Positions 12,615 through 24,519 of a stretch of DNA of 64,000 nt are shown piece by piece; position 1 is the stretch's first letter, and the number at the start of each line of letters is the position of its first letter. A program made the translations under genes and the position numbers. The stretch is from Atkinsonella hypoxylon (Eukaryota > Ascomycota > Sordariomycetes > Hypocreales > Clavicipitaceae): contig JFHB01000145.1 of NCBI GenBank assembly GCA_000729835.1, positions 1-64,000 of the forward strand. Direction: 5' to 3'. The notes under the pieces were generated by a model. The model did no database searches and was not told where the DNA came from. It saw only the letters and a list, made by a program, of their open reading frames with translations.

Positions 12615-13320
12615 TATTGAAAATAATAGGGATTACAGGACTAGATATCTAAGAGGGTAGTAGTCTCTTAGATTTAGCACCTGTAATTGCTCCTAGCAAT
12701 TATTATGTAGTAGAAGCAGCAGCAGCCTAAATCAAGCTGTAGTGTATAGTATAGATCACGTAGAGGCAATAGATAACTGTAATAGTAGTATCTTTATATT
12801 AAGAGCGCTGTAACAAACTTAGTGAGGGTAGGATCTTAAATCTTTCTAGTTCCTTATAGACCTACTAACTATATCGGCAGGCTGTAGTTGCTAGAAGGGG
12901 CTTATAGGCTACTTTATAATTTCCGCAAAAAGATTTACTATATAAAAACAAAAAAATCGACTTACAGCTATACAAACAAGACGCCTACGTGCACAATTTA
13001 ACAAATTCCACTAATAATAAGCAACCCTTATAAGCAACTCTATCTAACAATTATACTATTAGATAGCCCTAATTCTTAGCTTTCGAATAGTATACTTCTT
13101 GAATTTCTACTATTGCTAGTTGTAGAGAAAATCGCTGTTAAAGTTAACTATAGGTTAGGCAACTTTGCCTTAGTCGAATCTAGATGTTTTGCATCTAGTA
13201 ACAGCGATATCTCTACTAAAAATCAACGTAACAAAACCTAGTTAGGGTCACGTGATAGAGCAACTAATAGGCAACTAGCAAGCATAAAAATAGGCTATAC
13301 AGGGTAGCTTATTTTTAACA
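12615..13320 (-). repeat. Copia-1b 5' LTR
   Basis: This 706-bp LTR ends TTATTTTTAACA directly before the target duplication ATAAG (13321-13325). The outer edge is less mutated than the inner edge of its partner, for example CACGTG at 13249-13254. Confidence 0.93.
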
Positions 13321-16300
13321 ATAAGTAACTTAACTCTTTAGCTAATTCCCTTAATCCTAAAGTCTTAATCCCTTTATCTCTTATAATAGCTTTAGCGTCT
13401 TTAGTATATATAGTAGCGTCTCTCTTACTAGCAATAGCGTTCTTATAGCTAGACGCTTTCCTTTACAATAAGCAACTCTTTCTTAGTAATTTACACTTTA
13501 TTTAGTTGCCCTAGATATAATTAATTAGTGTCTCTTATTAGCCTTAATTATCTCTTGCTAAGCGCTAGAATAGAAGAGAGCTAGTAGTATAACACTAAGG
13601 TTTATATTAGTAATAGGATTATAGGCTATTATAGGTTGTTTAGTAATATATCTTTAAGCTAATGCTTCTATTTAATCCTTTATAGTGTAGTATTCTCTAG
13701 CTTTAAGCGCTTATTTTACTATCCTTATAATCTCTTTATTCTTTTGCCTAGATTTCTACTTCTATACTAATAGTTCTATAAAACGTAAAGACAGCAGCTA
13801 ATACTTTAAGTTCTATAATTATTGTAGAAGCTAGTTCTTACTATAAGATTCTATTTAATCTTTTTATATAAGATTTTGCAGTATACTAGAAATTCTAGTA
13901 AGAACCTCTAAATTATCTAGCAGTAGTAACAATAAAGGGCTTTATAAATTAATTGTAAGCTATAGTAGCACCTTAAACATTATAATTAAAGACTTCTTTT
14001 ATGCAAAAGGAAGTAGCTTATAATATATAAGAGCTTAGCTAGGCTTACTTATTTACATTAGAAGATATAAACGCTGTTCCCTTACTGTTATTACTACTTT
14101 AATAGTTCTATTATAGATAATAGAATTGCTATTAAACTAAACAGCAGCAATAAACTAATTCTTCTAAAGTTATATAAGCATTTATCTATTAACCTCTATT
14201 AACTATTTAATTACTTAATTATAATTACTTAAGGTAAATTTCTAAGTATTAAGCTCCTTTAGAACAAAAATTCTACTACTAATTATCTATAAGTAATATC
14301 TTAAGATAAAACGCTTTATAGTATCTTCCTAGAGGTAGCTAAGGTTAAAGCCTATAGTTTTAGCTTTTTTAATAACTATATACTTATATATAAAACTAAG
14401 CTTATTTACTACTATTATATATAGGACTATTATAACTCTATTAGTACCTTTACAGTAGTTATAAGACTAATTAATAGAGTTATTAGTTATAACTTAGTTG
14501 TAAAGGTGCAGTTTAAATTTATTCCTTAATGTTTAAGTAATTCTATAGTTGCTATATTAAGTATAAGGTATATTGTATAAGCTGTTGCTAATAAGATTAA
14601 TTAGAAAATACCTAACTAAACAATAAAGCATTTATATTAAGAAGAATAAATAGGTATATCTACATTTCTAGTTACTCTTTTGCTTATAATATAGTACTAA
14701 AATTGCTTAAAATAGGTATAAATACTAAAGGAGCTATAAAGTTTATACTTAACTATAAACTGTAGCTTTAAACCTTTTAATTCTACCTTTAGGTTCTATA
14801 TTAAAGTAATAATAGTATCCCTTTAAGTAATTAAAGATAAAATAAGTTTAGTAGTTATTAAAGAAAAGAAAGCTAACAATAAGTCTTTACTTACTTATTT
14901 TATTATGTAAAGCAGAAGAGTTATAGCTTATATTATAACAGCAGGAAATAAGTTAAAATCTATCTTTAATTCTATATACCTTTTAACCTATAAGTTTAAT
15001 AATCTTACTTTAGTCTATCTCTTCTATATTAATTATAAAAGACTTCTTAAAGATAACTACTATACACTTAATTCTATAAGTAATAATCCTTACTATAGCA
15101 GTAAGCTAGAATTAATCTAACTATTTGCAATAAGTCTTTTACTTAAAGAACTTTATTAGAAAGCTATAAACATTATTAAGATAATTAAACTAGATTACTA
15201 AACTTTAGCTAAGCTATATTAACTCTATAAGCCTAAAGTTATTTAAATTATAATTTTAATAAAGTAGTAAGCTAAAAAGAGACTACTTAAAACATTACTA
15301 AAAGAGAGGTAGCTAGCGCTTATAGAGCTTCTTAAGAGGTAAATCTACTTAATCTTGCTCTTCTATACAAAAGAAATTACTAACTAGCTTATAGACTTAC
15401 ACTATAATATAGTATATTAGTAGATTCCTTAACGTCCTAAAGTAATATATTTATCTCTTATATATAACTCTAAAGCTAGTCTTAGAAATAGGTTCTTAGT
15501 ATTTATTTTCTATTTTAGCAGTAGAGATTAAATAGCTTTTAAAAAATTAAAGGTAAAAAAGAGCTTAAGTAAGTGCTTATAATAAAAATATTATAAGAAT
15601 AAAGGAATAAAGAGAAAGAGAGAGTAGAAATATAGGCTATATTATAGCTAGTATTATCTTAATAAATCCTTAGTTAATAGCTATCTATAATTATTATAAT
15701 TTAGTAGAGGCTAATAGTAAATATATACTAAAACTCTAATATCTATAAACTTATTAAGTAATTTATAATACTTTCTTTAACTAATTATATTTATCTTCCT
15801 TCTTTCTTCTTATAACTACTTTTTTATATAGCCTCTTTTTTATTGTCTTTATTAGCACCTTTAATTATTTAATTATAGCTAAAAAGCTTCCCTAAAACTA
15901 TAAGGATTTTGTAAATATATAGAATATTATTAGTAAAAGAATCCCTTTTATTGCTCTCTTTTATTAAGTTACTCTCTCTTAGAATAGTTAAATAAATATC
16001 TTTCCTTTAATAACGCTTATTAATATAGTAAGTCTTTTATAAAAAAGCTTTTAATTATACTTTTATTCTTTTATTATACTAATAAACCTTACCTCTTTAG
16101 TATAAATTTACCTTTAAGCTTTAAGTCTATAGAGGCAATAACATTAGTGCTAGTAGATACTTAATATACACTAAAGTTGCTTTTTAATAGAGTTTTATAC
16201 TTAATATACCTCTAAGAGCTATTAAATTCTTTTATAATTAGAATCTTAAGGCTTAGTTTATTAATAGTACTATAAAAGAAAGCTCTCTTTTACGTAAGGT

Positions 16301-17090
16301 TACACTAGAATTAAATATTAAGAACTTTATCTTTATTCTAACTAAAATAGCTTATTCTTATAGATATTTCTATTATATACTTACTAATTATTAAGAGCGC
16401 TATAAAGCCCTTTTAATCTTATTCTTTAGTAAAGAAAATAGTGCATTTTACTTCTATTGCACTAATATATATCTTTAGATAGTTACCTTATTTAGGGAAT
16501 ATATCTACTTTCTATTTTACAGCTACACCTCTCTTAAGGATATCTATAGCAGCTTATATAGTAATTACGTCTAGAGTAGCTCTACTGCTGTAAGCTGTAA
16601 GTAGTAATTTACAAAAGGTTATAGTAACTATAGTTAGATTTACTATAATGCTTCTTTTGTAATATTCTAGAGTAAAGACTAAGTAGATTAACTATTTATC
16701 CTTCTAAGGCTCTAGGAGGTTCTTTATAAGGATCTTTCTCTTTTTATAGTAGTTAATATTCTTTACCCTTTTCCCTAAACATTAAAACTACTAGAAATTC
16801 ACTAGAAGATTAGGTATAAATTACTTAAGTTAAAAGATAAAAAAAAAAAAAAAATAAAAAAAGGGCAAAGGCTAGGCAGCCTCTTTAGTTAAAATAGAAT
16901 AGAACTATACTTATTTTTAGCGGTTTTTAAAAACTTTTTATATATTCTATTTAATCTAAGTTTATAGTCTTAATTCTAATTAGCTTTAAATCTTTTAATA
17001 ATCTTAATATACTATTATTAAATCTTAGTTAGTTTTAAATATATAAATAAACAAACTTAACCTCCCTTCTCCTTAAAGCTAAAGATATAA
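13321..17090 (-). other. Gypsy-M outer copy, 3' region beyond integrase, unassigned
   Basis: About 3.7 kb lie between the end of the integrase and the 3' LTR, far longer than the short 3' untranslated region usual for Gypsy elements. The inner Gypsy-M carries the same region (18758-22559), so it belongs to the family and is not a late insertion into one copy. On the minus strand, the last ~45 codons before 13326 are open and rich in Lys, Arg, Ala and Asp (KRDATIYTKDAKAI). Upstream in the same frame, KPQCYTTSS and LARDNQ resemble the coiled C-terminal tail of fungal pogo/Fot1-type DDE transposases; this is a weak similarity. The plus strand has stretches that read well but stop at the rate expected by chance. 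An A16 tract lies at 16839-16854. Function unknown. Confidence 0.5.
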
Positions 17091-18277
17091 GTACTACAGC
17101 ATTAGCTTTTGTAAAAGCTATAGTAAGTTATATATCTTAGTAAAGTTATAGGTAAATTGTTAAGATTAAATAATATTGTTAATCTCTATATAGCTTCTGC
17201 GCTTTTCTTTAGGTATTATTAGTAGATAAACTTCTATTATATACTTTAGATAACATTATACTAAAAGGTCTACTTTAGCGTTATTATCTCTAAAATTCTC
17301 TCTTTAGTATAGCTATAATATATAGTCCTTAGAAACTATTTAATCTAATATATTATACTTAGCATTAGTAGGTTACAATTTATTAGTATCTTGCTTAAAG
17401 TCGCTAGTGTCTTCGCTATATTAAGTAGTATATTGTAGTATATAGAGCTATTTATTAGCAATAGAAGTCTACTATCCCTTTAGATTAAGCCTAAACTTCT
17501 TAATATAATCCCTAGAAATAGTCTTATTAAGCACTATACTATCTAGGGTCTTTAAACAGTAGGCGCTAGTAACTTTTGCTTAGCTATATACCTTAAAAGA
17601 ACTATTCTATTATATTGCTAACTTCTTCTTTATTAATATATCTATAACTCTTTATATATTATATATAAGGACTAGATCTTCTAGGACTAATTAATCTTTC
17701 TCCTTTTACAATAATGCCTCTTAGTTCTAATTCGTTTAATTAGCTAAGCGTTACCTAAATGTAAAGACTTTTATATAAGCTTTCTAGATATCTACTTCCT
17801 TTTGTTCTAGCATCTTAACTTTTGCTTTAAAGAGATCCTATATTGTTAGAACTTCTAACTAATTAATTAACCTCTAAGTAGGAAATTTAACCTCTAAAGG
17901 AAGAATAAGCTCCTAACTGTAAATTAGGTAGAAAGTAGATTTACTGTATAATGCTTATACAGCTGTACAGTCTACTAATAGTGCTTTATCTAGCAATTTA
18001 AACCACTTTCTGTTAAAACCTTCTATCTTTAAAAGGGTAAATATAAGCGTTTAATAACTAGCTTTAATAGGCAAATTAGCTTTTAAATTGTACACTAATG
18101 TCTTAATCCCTTTAATTCTAATAGCTTTAACTGCTTTTTCGAGATTTCTATACATTTCTAGCCTTCTATTAAAAACTAGAAATTAGAAGACTCTAAATTG
18201 CGTAATTAGTTTTATTAGGAACTTCTAAATTACTGCAACATTAGTATGCTATATAGAGCGCGCTTCTACCTATCTAG
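17090..18277 (-). pseudogene. Gypsy-M outer copy, integrase core and C-terminal domain (inactivated)
   Basis: The minus-strand frame corresponds to inner-copy 22560-23714 plus 31583-31620. It starts at the insertion point of the inner Gypsy-M (18277) and continues the integrase frame that begins at 37883. It covers the catalytic core (region around the expected NGPE motif, then the YNPKAN-like segment) and the beta-strand C-terminal domain that normally contains a GDLVL-type start. Many TAA/TAG codons interrupt it. The residues 18274-18277 (CTAG) are one copy of the target duplication. The downstream end is approximate because I could not find a clear terminal stop. Confidence 0.72.
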
Positions 18278-18757
18278 TTTGTTGACTCAAAACCAAACCC
18301 CTAAATGACCATGCAGCCCACACTAAAGCAGGTAGCAATATAGCGCACGTTAAGATCGAAGAGGATCAGCAGAGAGCGAGATATTTGTTAGTACACACTA
18401 TTAAATAATAGTGGGCAAAAAGATTAAATAGTTAGAAAAGGCAGAAATAAAATATCGATTGCAGCTTAGAAGATATACATACATAAAAGGAGCTAAATGT
18501 GCTAAAGAGTTAGGGAAAGTGTTACTAGTAGCGAAGTAATATCTCTTAAGCGTTAAGTGTTGTAAATTAAAGCAGGCTAAAAGATATTAATTAATTAAAA
18601 GAGCAAAAGCCTAAAAGAATTAGTAGAAGCTGCTTATGCGCTTACTTAAACTATCTAGATATCTAGGCAATGTACACTCTTATAAAGAAAAATCTATATA
18701 TAGTATCCCTTATAAAGCTAATATAAGAGCGTAAGGGGGTAACCCTACTGCAATATA
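18278..18757 (-). repeat. Gypsy-M inner copy 3' LTR
   Basis: This 480-bp LTR begins TTTGTTGACTC. A polypurine tract CTAGGGAGGTAT (minus strand) lies at 18758-18769. Its outer edge (first ~150 bp) keeps many C and G that are T and A in the partner LTR at 37399. Confidence 0.9.
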
Positions 18758-21700
18758 ATACCTCCCTAGTTATAAATAAGCTTATAAAGTAAGACTTATA
18801 AGTAACTTAACCCTCTAGCTAATTCCCTTAATCCTAAAGTCTTAATCCCCTTATCTCTTATAACAGCTTTAGTGTCTTTAGCGTATATAGTAGCGTCCCT
18901 CTTACTAGTAATAGCGTCCTTATAGCTAGGCGCTTTTCTTTATAATAAGTAACTCTTTCTTAGTAATTTACACTTTATTTAGTTACTTTAGATGTAATTA
19001 ATTAGTGTCTCTTATTAGCCTTAATTATCTCTTGCTAAGCGCTAAAATAGAAAAGAGCTAGCAGTATAACACTAAAGTTTATATTAGTAATAGAATTATA
19101 GGCTATTATAGGTTGTTTAGTAATATATCTTTAAGCTAATACTTCTATTTAATCCTTTATAGTGTAGTATTCTTTAGCTTTAAGCGCTTATTTTGCTGTT
19201 CTTATAATCTCTTTATTCTTTTGCCTAGATTTCTACTTCTGCACTAATAGTTCTATAAAACGTAAAGACAGCAGTTAATGCTTTAAGTTCTATAATTATT
19301 ATAGAAGCTAGTTCTTACTATAAGATTCTATTTAATCTTTTTATATAAGATTTTACAGTATACTAGAAATTCTAGTAGGAACCTCTAAATTGTTTAGCAG
19401 TAGTAACAATAAAGAGCTTTATAAATTAGTTATAAGCTGTAGTAGCACCTTAAATATTATAATTAAAGACTTCTTTTATGCAAAAGGAAGTAGCTTATAA
19501 TGTATAAGAGCCTAGCTAGGCTTACTTATTTATATTAGAAAATATAAATGCTATTCCTTTACTGTTATTACTACTTTAATAGTTCTATTATAGATAATAG
19601 AATTGCTATTAAACTAAACAGCAGTAATAAACTAATTCTTCTAAAGTTATATAAGCATTTATTTATTAACCTCTATTAACTATTTAATTACTTAATTATA
19701 ATTACTTAAGGTAAATTTTTAAGCATTAAGCTTCTTTAGAATAAGAATTCTACTACTAGTTATCTATAAGTAATATCTTAAGATAAAACGCTTTATAGTA
19801 TCTTTCTAGAGGTAGCTAAGGTTAAAGCCTATAGTCTTAGCTTTTTTAATAACTATATACTTATATATAAAACTAAGCTTATTTACTACTATTATACACA
19901 GAACTATTATAACTCTATTAGTACCTTTACAGTAGTTGTAAAACTAATTAATAGAGTTATTAGTTATAACCTAGTTGTAAAGGTATAGTTTAAATTCGTT
20001 CTTTAATGTTTAAGTAATTCTATAGTTACTATATTAAGTGTAAGGTATATTATATAAGCTGTTACTAATAAGATTAATTAGAAGATACTTAACTAAACAA
20101 TAAAGCGTCTATATTAAGAAGAATAAATAGGTATATCTATATTTCTAGTTGCTCTTTTACTTATAATATAGTACTAAAATTGCCTAGAATAAGTATAGAT
20201 ACTAAAGGAGCTATAAAGTTTATACTTAACTATAAACTACAGCTTTAAACCTTTTAATTCTGCCTTTAGGTTTTATATTAAAGTAATAATAGTATCTCTT
20301 TAAGCAATTAAAGATAAAATAAGTCTAGTAGTTATTAAAGAAGAGAAAGCTAGTAATAAGTCTTTACTTACTTATTTTATTATATAAAGCAGAAGAGTTA
20401 TAGCTTATATTATAACAGCAAGAAATAAGTTAAAACCTATCTTTAATTCTATATACCTTTTAACCTATAAGTCTTATAATCTTACTTTAGTTTATTTTTT
20501 CTATATTAATTATAAAAGACTCCTTAAAGATAACTACTATATACTTAATTCTATAAGTAATAATTCTTACTATAGCAGTAAGCTAGAATTAATCTAACTA
20601 TCTACAATAAGTCTTTTGCTTAAAGGACTTTATTAGAAAGCTATAAATATTATTAAGATAATTAAACTAGATTACTAAACTCTAGCTAGACTATATTAAC
20701 TCTATAAGCCTAAAGTTATTTAAATTATAATTCTAATAAAGTAGTAGGCTAAAAAGAGACTACTTAAAATGTTACTAAAAGAGAGGTAGCTAGCACTTAT
20801 AGAGCTTCTTAAGAGGTAAATCCACTTAATCTTACTCTTCTATACAAAAGAAATTGCTAACTAGCTTATAGACTTACACTATAATATAGTATATTAGTAG
20901 ATTCCTTAACGTCCTAAAGTAATATATTTATCTCTTATATATAACTCTAAAGTTAGTCTTAAAAATAGGTTCTTAGTATTTATTTTCTATTTTAATAGTA
21001 AAGATTAAATAGCTTTTAAAAAATTAAAGGTAAAAAAGAGCTTAAATAGGTGCTTATAATAAAAATATTATAAAAATAAAGGAATAAAGAGAGAGAGAGA
21101 GTAGAAATATAGACTATATTATAGCTAGTATTGTCTTAATAAATCCTTAGTTAATAGCTATCTATAATTATTATAATTTAGTAGAGGCTAATAGTAAATA
21201 TATACTAAAACTCTAATAGCTACAAACTTATTAAGTAATTTATAATACTCTCTTTAACTAATTACATTTATCTTCCTTTTTTCTTCCTATAACTACCTTC
21301 TTATATAGCCTCTTTCTTATTGTCTTTATTAGCACCTTTAATTATTTAATTATAGCTAAAAAGCTTCCTTAAAACTATAAGAACCTTATAAATATATAGA
21401 ATATTATTAGTAAATAAATCCCTTTTACTGCTCTCTTTTATTAGGTTACTCTCTCTTAGAATAGTTAAATAAATATCTTTCCTTTAATAATACTTATTAA
21501 TATAATAAGTCTTTTATAAAAAAGCTTTTAATTACACTTCTATTCTCTTATTATACTAATAAATCTTACCTCCTTAGTATAAATTTACCTTTAAGCTTTA
21601 AGTCTATAGAGGCAATAACATTAGTGCTAATAGATACTTAATATACACTAAAGTTGCTTTTTAATAGAGTTCTATACCTAATATACCTCTAAGAGCTATT

Positions 21701-22559
21701 AAATTCTTTTATAATTAGAATCTTAAGGCTTAGTTTATTAATAGTACTGCAAAAGAAAGCTCTCTTTTATATAAGGTTACACTAGAATTAAATATTAAGA
21801 ACTTTATCTTTATCTTAACTAAGATAGCTTATTCTTATAAATATTTCTATTATATACTTACTAATTATTAAGAGCGCTATAAAGCCCTTTTAATCTTATT
21901 CTTTAGCAAAAAGAATAGTGCATTTTGCTCTTATTGCACTAATATATATCTTTAAACAGTTACCTTATTTAGGGAATATATCTACTTTCTATTTTATAGC
22001 TGTACCTCTCTTATAGATGTTTATAGTAGCTTATACAGTAATTGTATCTAGAGTAGCTCTACTACTATAAGCTGTAAGTAGCAATTTACAAAAGGTTATA
22101 GTAACTATAGCTAGATTTACTATAATGCTTCTTTTATAACGTTCTAGAGTAAAGACTAAGTAGATTAACTATTTATTCTTCTAAGGCTCTAGAAGGTCCT
22201 TTATAAGGATCTTTCTCCCTTTATAGCAGTTAATATTCCTTACCCTTTCCCTTAAATATTAAGACTGCTAGAATTTCGCTAAAAGATTAAGTGTAAATTA
22301 CTTAAGTTAAAAGATAAAAAAAAAATAAAAAAAGAGTAAAGGCTAAGCAGCCTCTTTAGTTAAAATAGAATAAAACTATACTTATTTTTAGCGGTTTTTA
22401 AAAACTTTTTATATATTCTATTTAATTAAGGTTTATAGTCTTAATTCTAATTAGCTTTAAATCTTTAAATAATCTTAATATACTATTATTAAATCTTAGT
22501 TAGTCTTAAATATATAATAAACAAACTTAATCTCCCTTCTCTCTAAAGCTAAAGATATA
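18758..22559 (-). other. Gypsy-M inner copy, 3' region beyond integrase, unassigned
   Basis: This is the counterpart of 13321-17090. The minus-strand end again reads as an open basic stretch (YKDAITSKRDATIYAKDTK and GIKTLGLREL) and stops naturally close to the polypurine tract. Because the two copies carry different transition mutations yet both keep this frame open for ~45 codons, a real C-terminus is plausible. The A-run at 22316-22325 is A10, compared with A16 in the outer copy. No known domain can be named with confidence. Confidence 0.5.
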
Positions 22560-23714
22560 AGAACTACAGCATTAGCTTTTATAAAAGCTATAATAAGTTA
22601 TATATCTTAGTAAAGTTATAGGTAAATTACTAAGATTAAATAATGTTGTTAATCTCCTTATAGCTTCTACGCTCTTCTTTAGGTATTATTAGTAGATAAA
22701 CTTCTATTATATACTTTAGATAATGTTGTAGTAAAAGGTCTACTTTAGCGCTATTATCCTTAAAATCCTCTTTTTAGTATAGCTGTAATATATAGTCCTT
22801 AGAAACTATTTAATCTAATATATTATACTAAGCATTAGTAAGTTGTAATTTATTAGTACTTTACTTAAAGTCGCTAGTGTTTTTGCTATACTAGGCAGTA
22901 TATTGTAGGGTATAGAGCTATTTATTAGCAGTAAAAGTCCACTATCTCTCTAGATTAAGCCTAAACTTCTTAATATAATCCCTAGAAATAGTCTTATTAA
23001 GCACTATACTATCTAGGGTCTTTAAACAGTAAGCGCTAGTAACTTTTGCTTAGCTATACACTTTAAAAGAACTATTCTATTGTATTACTAACTTCTTCTT
23101 TATTAATATATCTATAACTCTTTATATATTATATATAAGAACTAGATCTTTTAGGACTAATTAATCTTTCTTCTTTTGCAATAATGCCTCTTAGTTCTAG
23201 CTTATTTAATTAGCTAAGCGTTGCCTAAATATAAAGACTTTTGCGTAAGCCTTCTAGATATCTACTTCCTTTTGTTCTAGCATTTTAACTTTTGCTTTAA
23301 AGAGATCCTGCGTTGTTGTAACTTCTAACTAATTAATTAACCTCTAAGTAGGAAATTTAACTTCTAAAGGAAGAATAGGCTTCTAACTGTAAATTAAGTA
23401 GAAAGCAGATTTACTATATAACGCTTATATAGCTATATAGTCTAATAATAGTGCCTTATTTAGCAATTTAAACTACTTTCTATTGGAACCTTCTATCTTT
23501 AAAAGGGCAGATATAAGCGTCTAATAACTAGCTTTAACAGGTAAATTAGCTTTTAGATTATACACTAATGTCTTAATCCCTTTAATCCTAATAGCTTTAA
23601 CTGCTTTTTTAAGATTTCTATGCATTTCTAGCCCTCTATTAAAAACTAGAAATTAGAAGACTCTAAATTGCGTGATTAGTTTTATTAGGAACTTCTAAAT
23701 AGCTGTAACATTAG
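22560..23714 (-). pseudogene. Gypsy-M inner copy, integrase core and C-terminal domain (inactivated)
   Basis: The minus-strand frame continues from 31583 across Copia-1c. Visible segments in order: FNRGLEM where integrases have DNGPE (about 23630-23650), GIKTLVYNLKANL where YNPKANG is usual (about 23530-23580), an alpha-helical stretch, then YLIYSQKPILPLEVKFPT-like sequence with TAG for the Gln (about 23350-23400). Next comes the C-terminal barrel start DLVLIYN near 23120-23150. The second catalytic Asp is Asn here, from a G to A change. Internal TAA/TAG codons are frequent. The integrase family is Ty3/Gypsy. The end is approximate. Confidence 0.78.
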
Positions 23715-24411
23715 TATTGAAAATAATAGGGATTACAGGACTAGATAGAAGAGGGTAGTGGTCTCTTATATTTAGCACCTGTAATTGCTCCTAGCAATTA
23801 TCACGTAGTGGAAGCAGCAGCAGCCTAAATCAAGCTGTAGTGTATAGTATAGATTACGTAGAGGCAATAGATAACTGTAATAGTAGTATCTTTATATTGA
23901 GAGCGCTGTAACGAACAAGTTAGTAAGGGTAGAATCTTGAATCTTTCTAGTCCCTTATAGACCTACTAACTATATTAGCGGGCTGTAGTTGCTAGAAGGG
24001 GCTTGTAGGCCACTTTATAATTTCCGCAAAAAGATTTACTATATAAAAACAAAAAAATCAACTCACAGCTATACAAACGAGACACCTATGTGCATAATTT
24101 AACAAATTCCACTAATAATAAGCAACCCTTATAAGCAACTCTATCCAACAATTATACTATTAAATAGCCCTAATTCTTAGCTTTTAAATAGTATACTTCT
24201 TGAATTTCTACTATTGCTAGTTGTAGAGAAAATCGCAGTTAAAGTTAACTATAGGTTAGGCAACTTTGCCTTAGTTAATTCTAGATGTTTTGCATCTAGT
24301 AACAGCGATATCTCTACTAAAAATTAACGTAACAAGACCTAATAAGGGTTACGTAATAGAGCAACTAGTAGGCATAAAAAATAGGCTATATAGAGTAGCT
24401 TATTTTTAACA
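23715..24411 (-). repeat. Copia-1c 3' LTR
   Basis: This 697-bp LTR is paired with 30886-31582. The polypurine tract is directly adjacent at 24412 on the inner side. The inner edge reads TTACGTAATAG where the partner keeps TCACGTGATAG. Confidence 0.93.
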
Positions 24412-24519
24412 CTCTCTCTAGAAATGTGAGAAGTAACTAGTTCTATAAGCAACTTAGCTCCTTTAAAGGATATCTAAGTTAGAATTAACTAACGAAATAC
24501 AGTACTAATAATAGAACTA

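Larger units (their letters stand above)
5439..13320 (-). mobile_element. Copia-1b LTR retrotransposon, full length, inactivated
   Basis: This 7,882-bp Copia element on the minus strand is flanked by ATAAG (5434-5438 and 13321-13325). It is inserted in the 3' end of the outer Gypsy-M, just inside its 3' LTR. The uninserted target can be read in the inner Gypsy-M near 18790-18810. It is one of two physically uninterrupted copies of the Copia-1 family here and therefore serves as the reference for the split copy. Both LTRs share the variant GATATCTAAGAGGG near their ends, which separates them from the other LTRs and confirms the pairing. Confidence 0.95.

Noticed and set aside
14221..16860. Apparent long plus-strand protein in the Gypsy-M 3' region, antisense to pol
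   Set aside because: It reads smoothly but carries a stop about every 13-15 codons, the chance rate for this composition, and needs two frame changes. Not better than minus-strand frames over the same bases.
13321..17090. Tyrosine recombinase (DUF3435, Starship captain) in the Gypsy-M 3' region
   Set aside because: Considered because of size and fungal context, but no catalytic Arg/His/Tyr pattern could be found in any frame.
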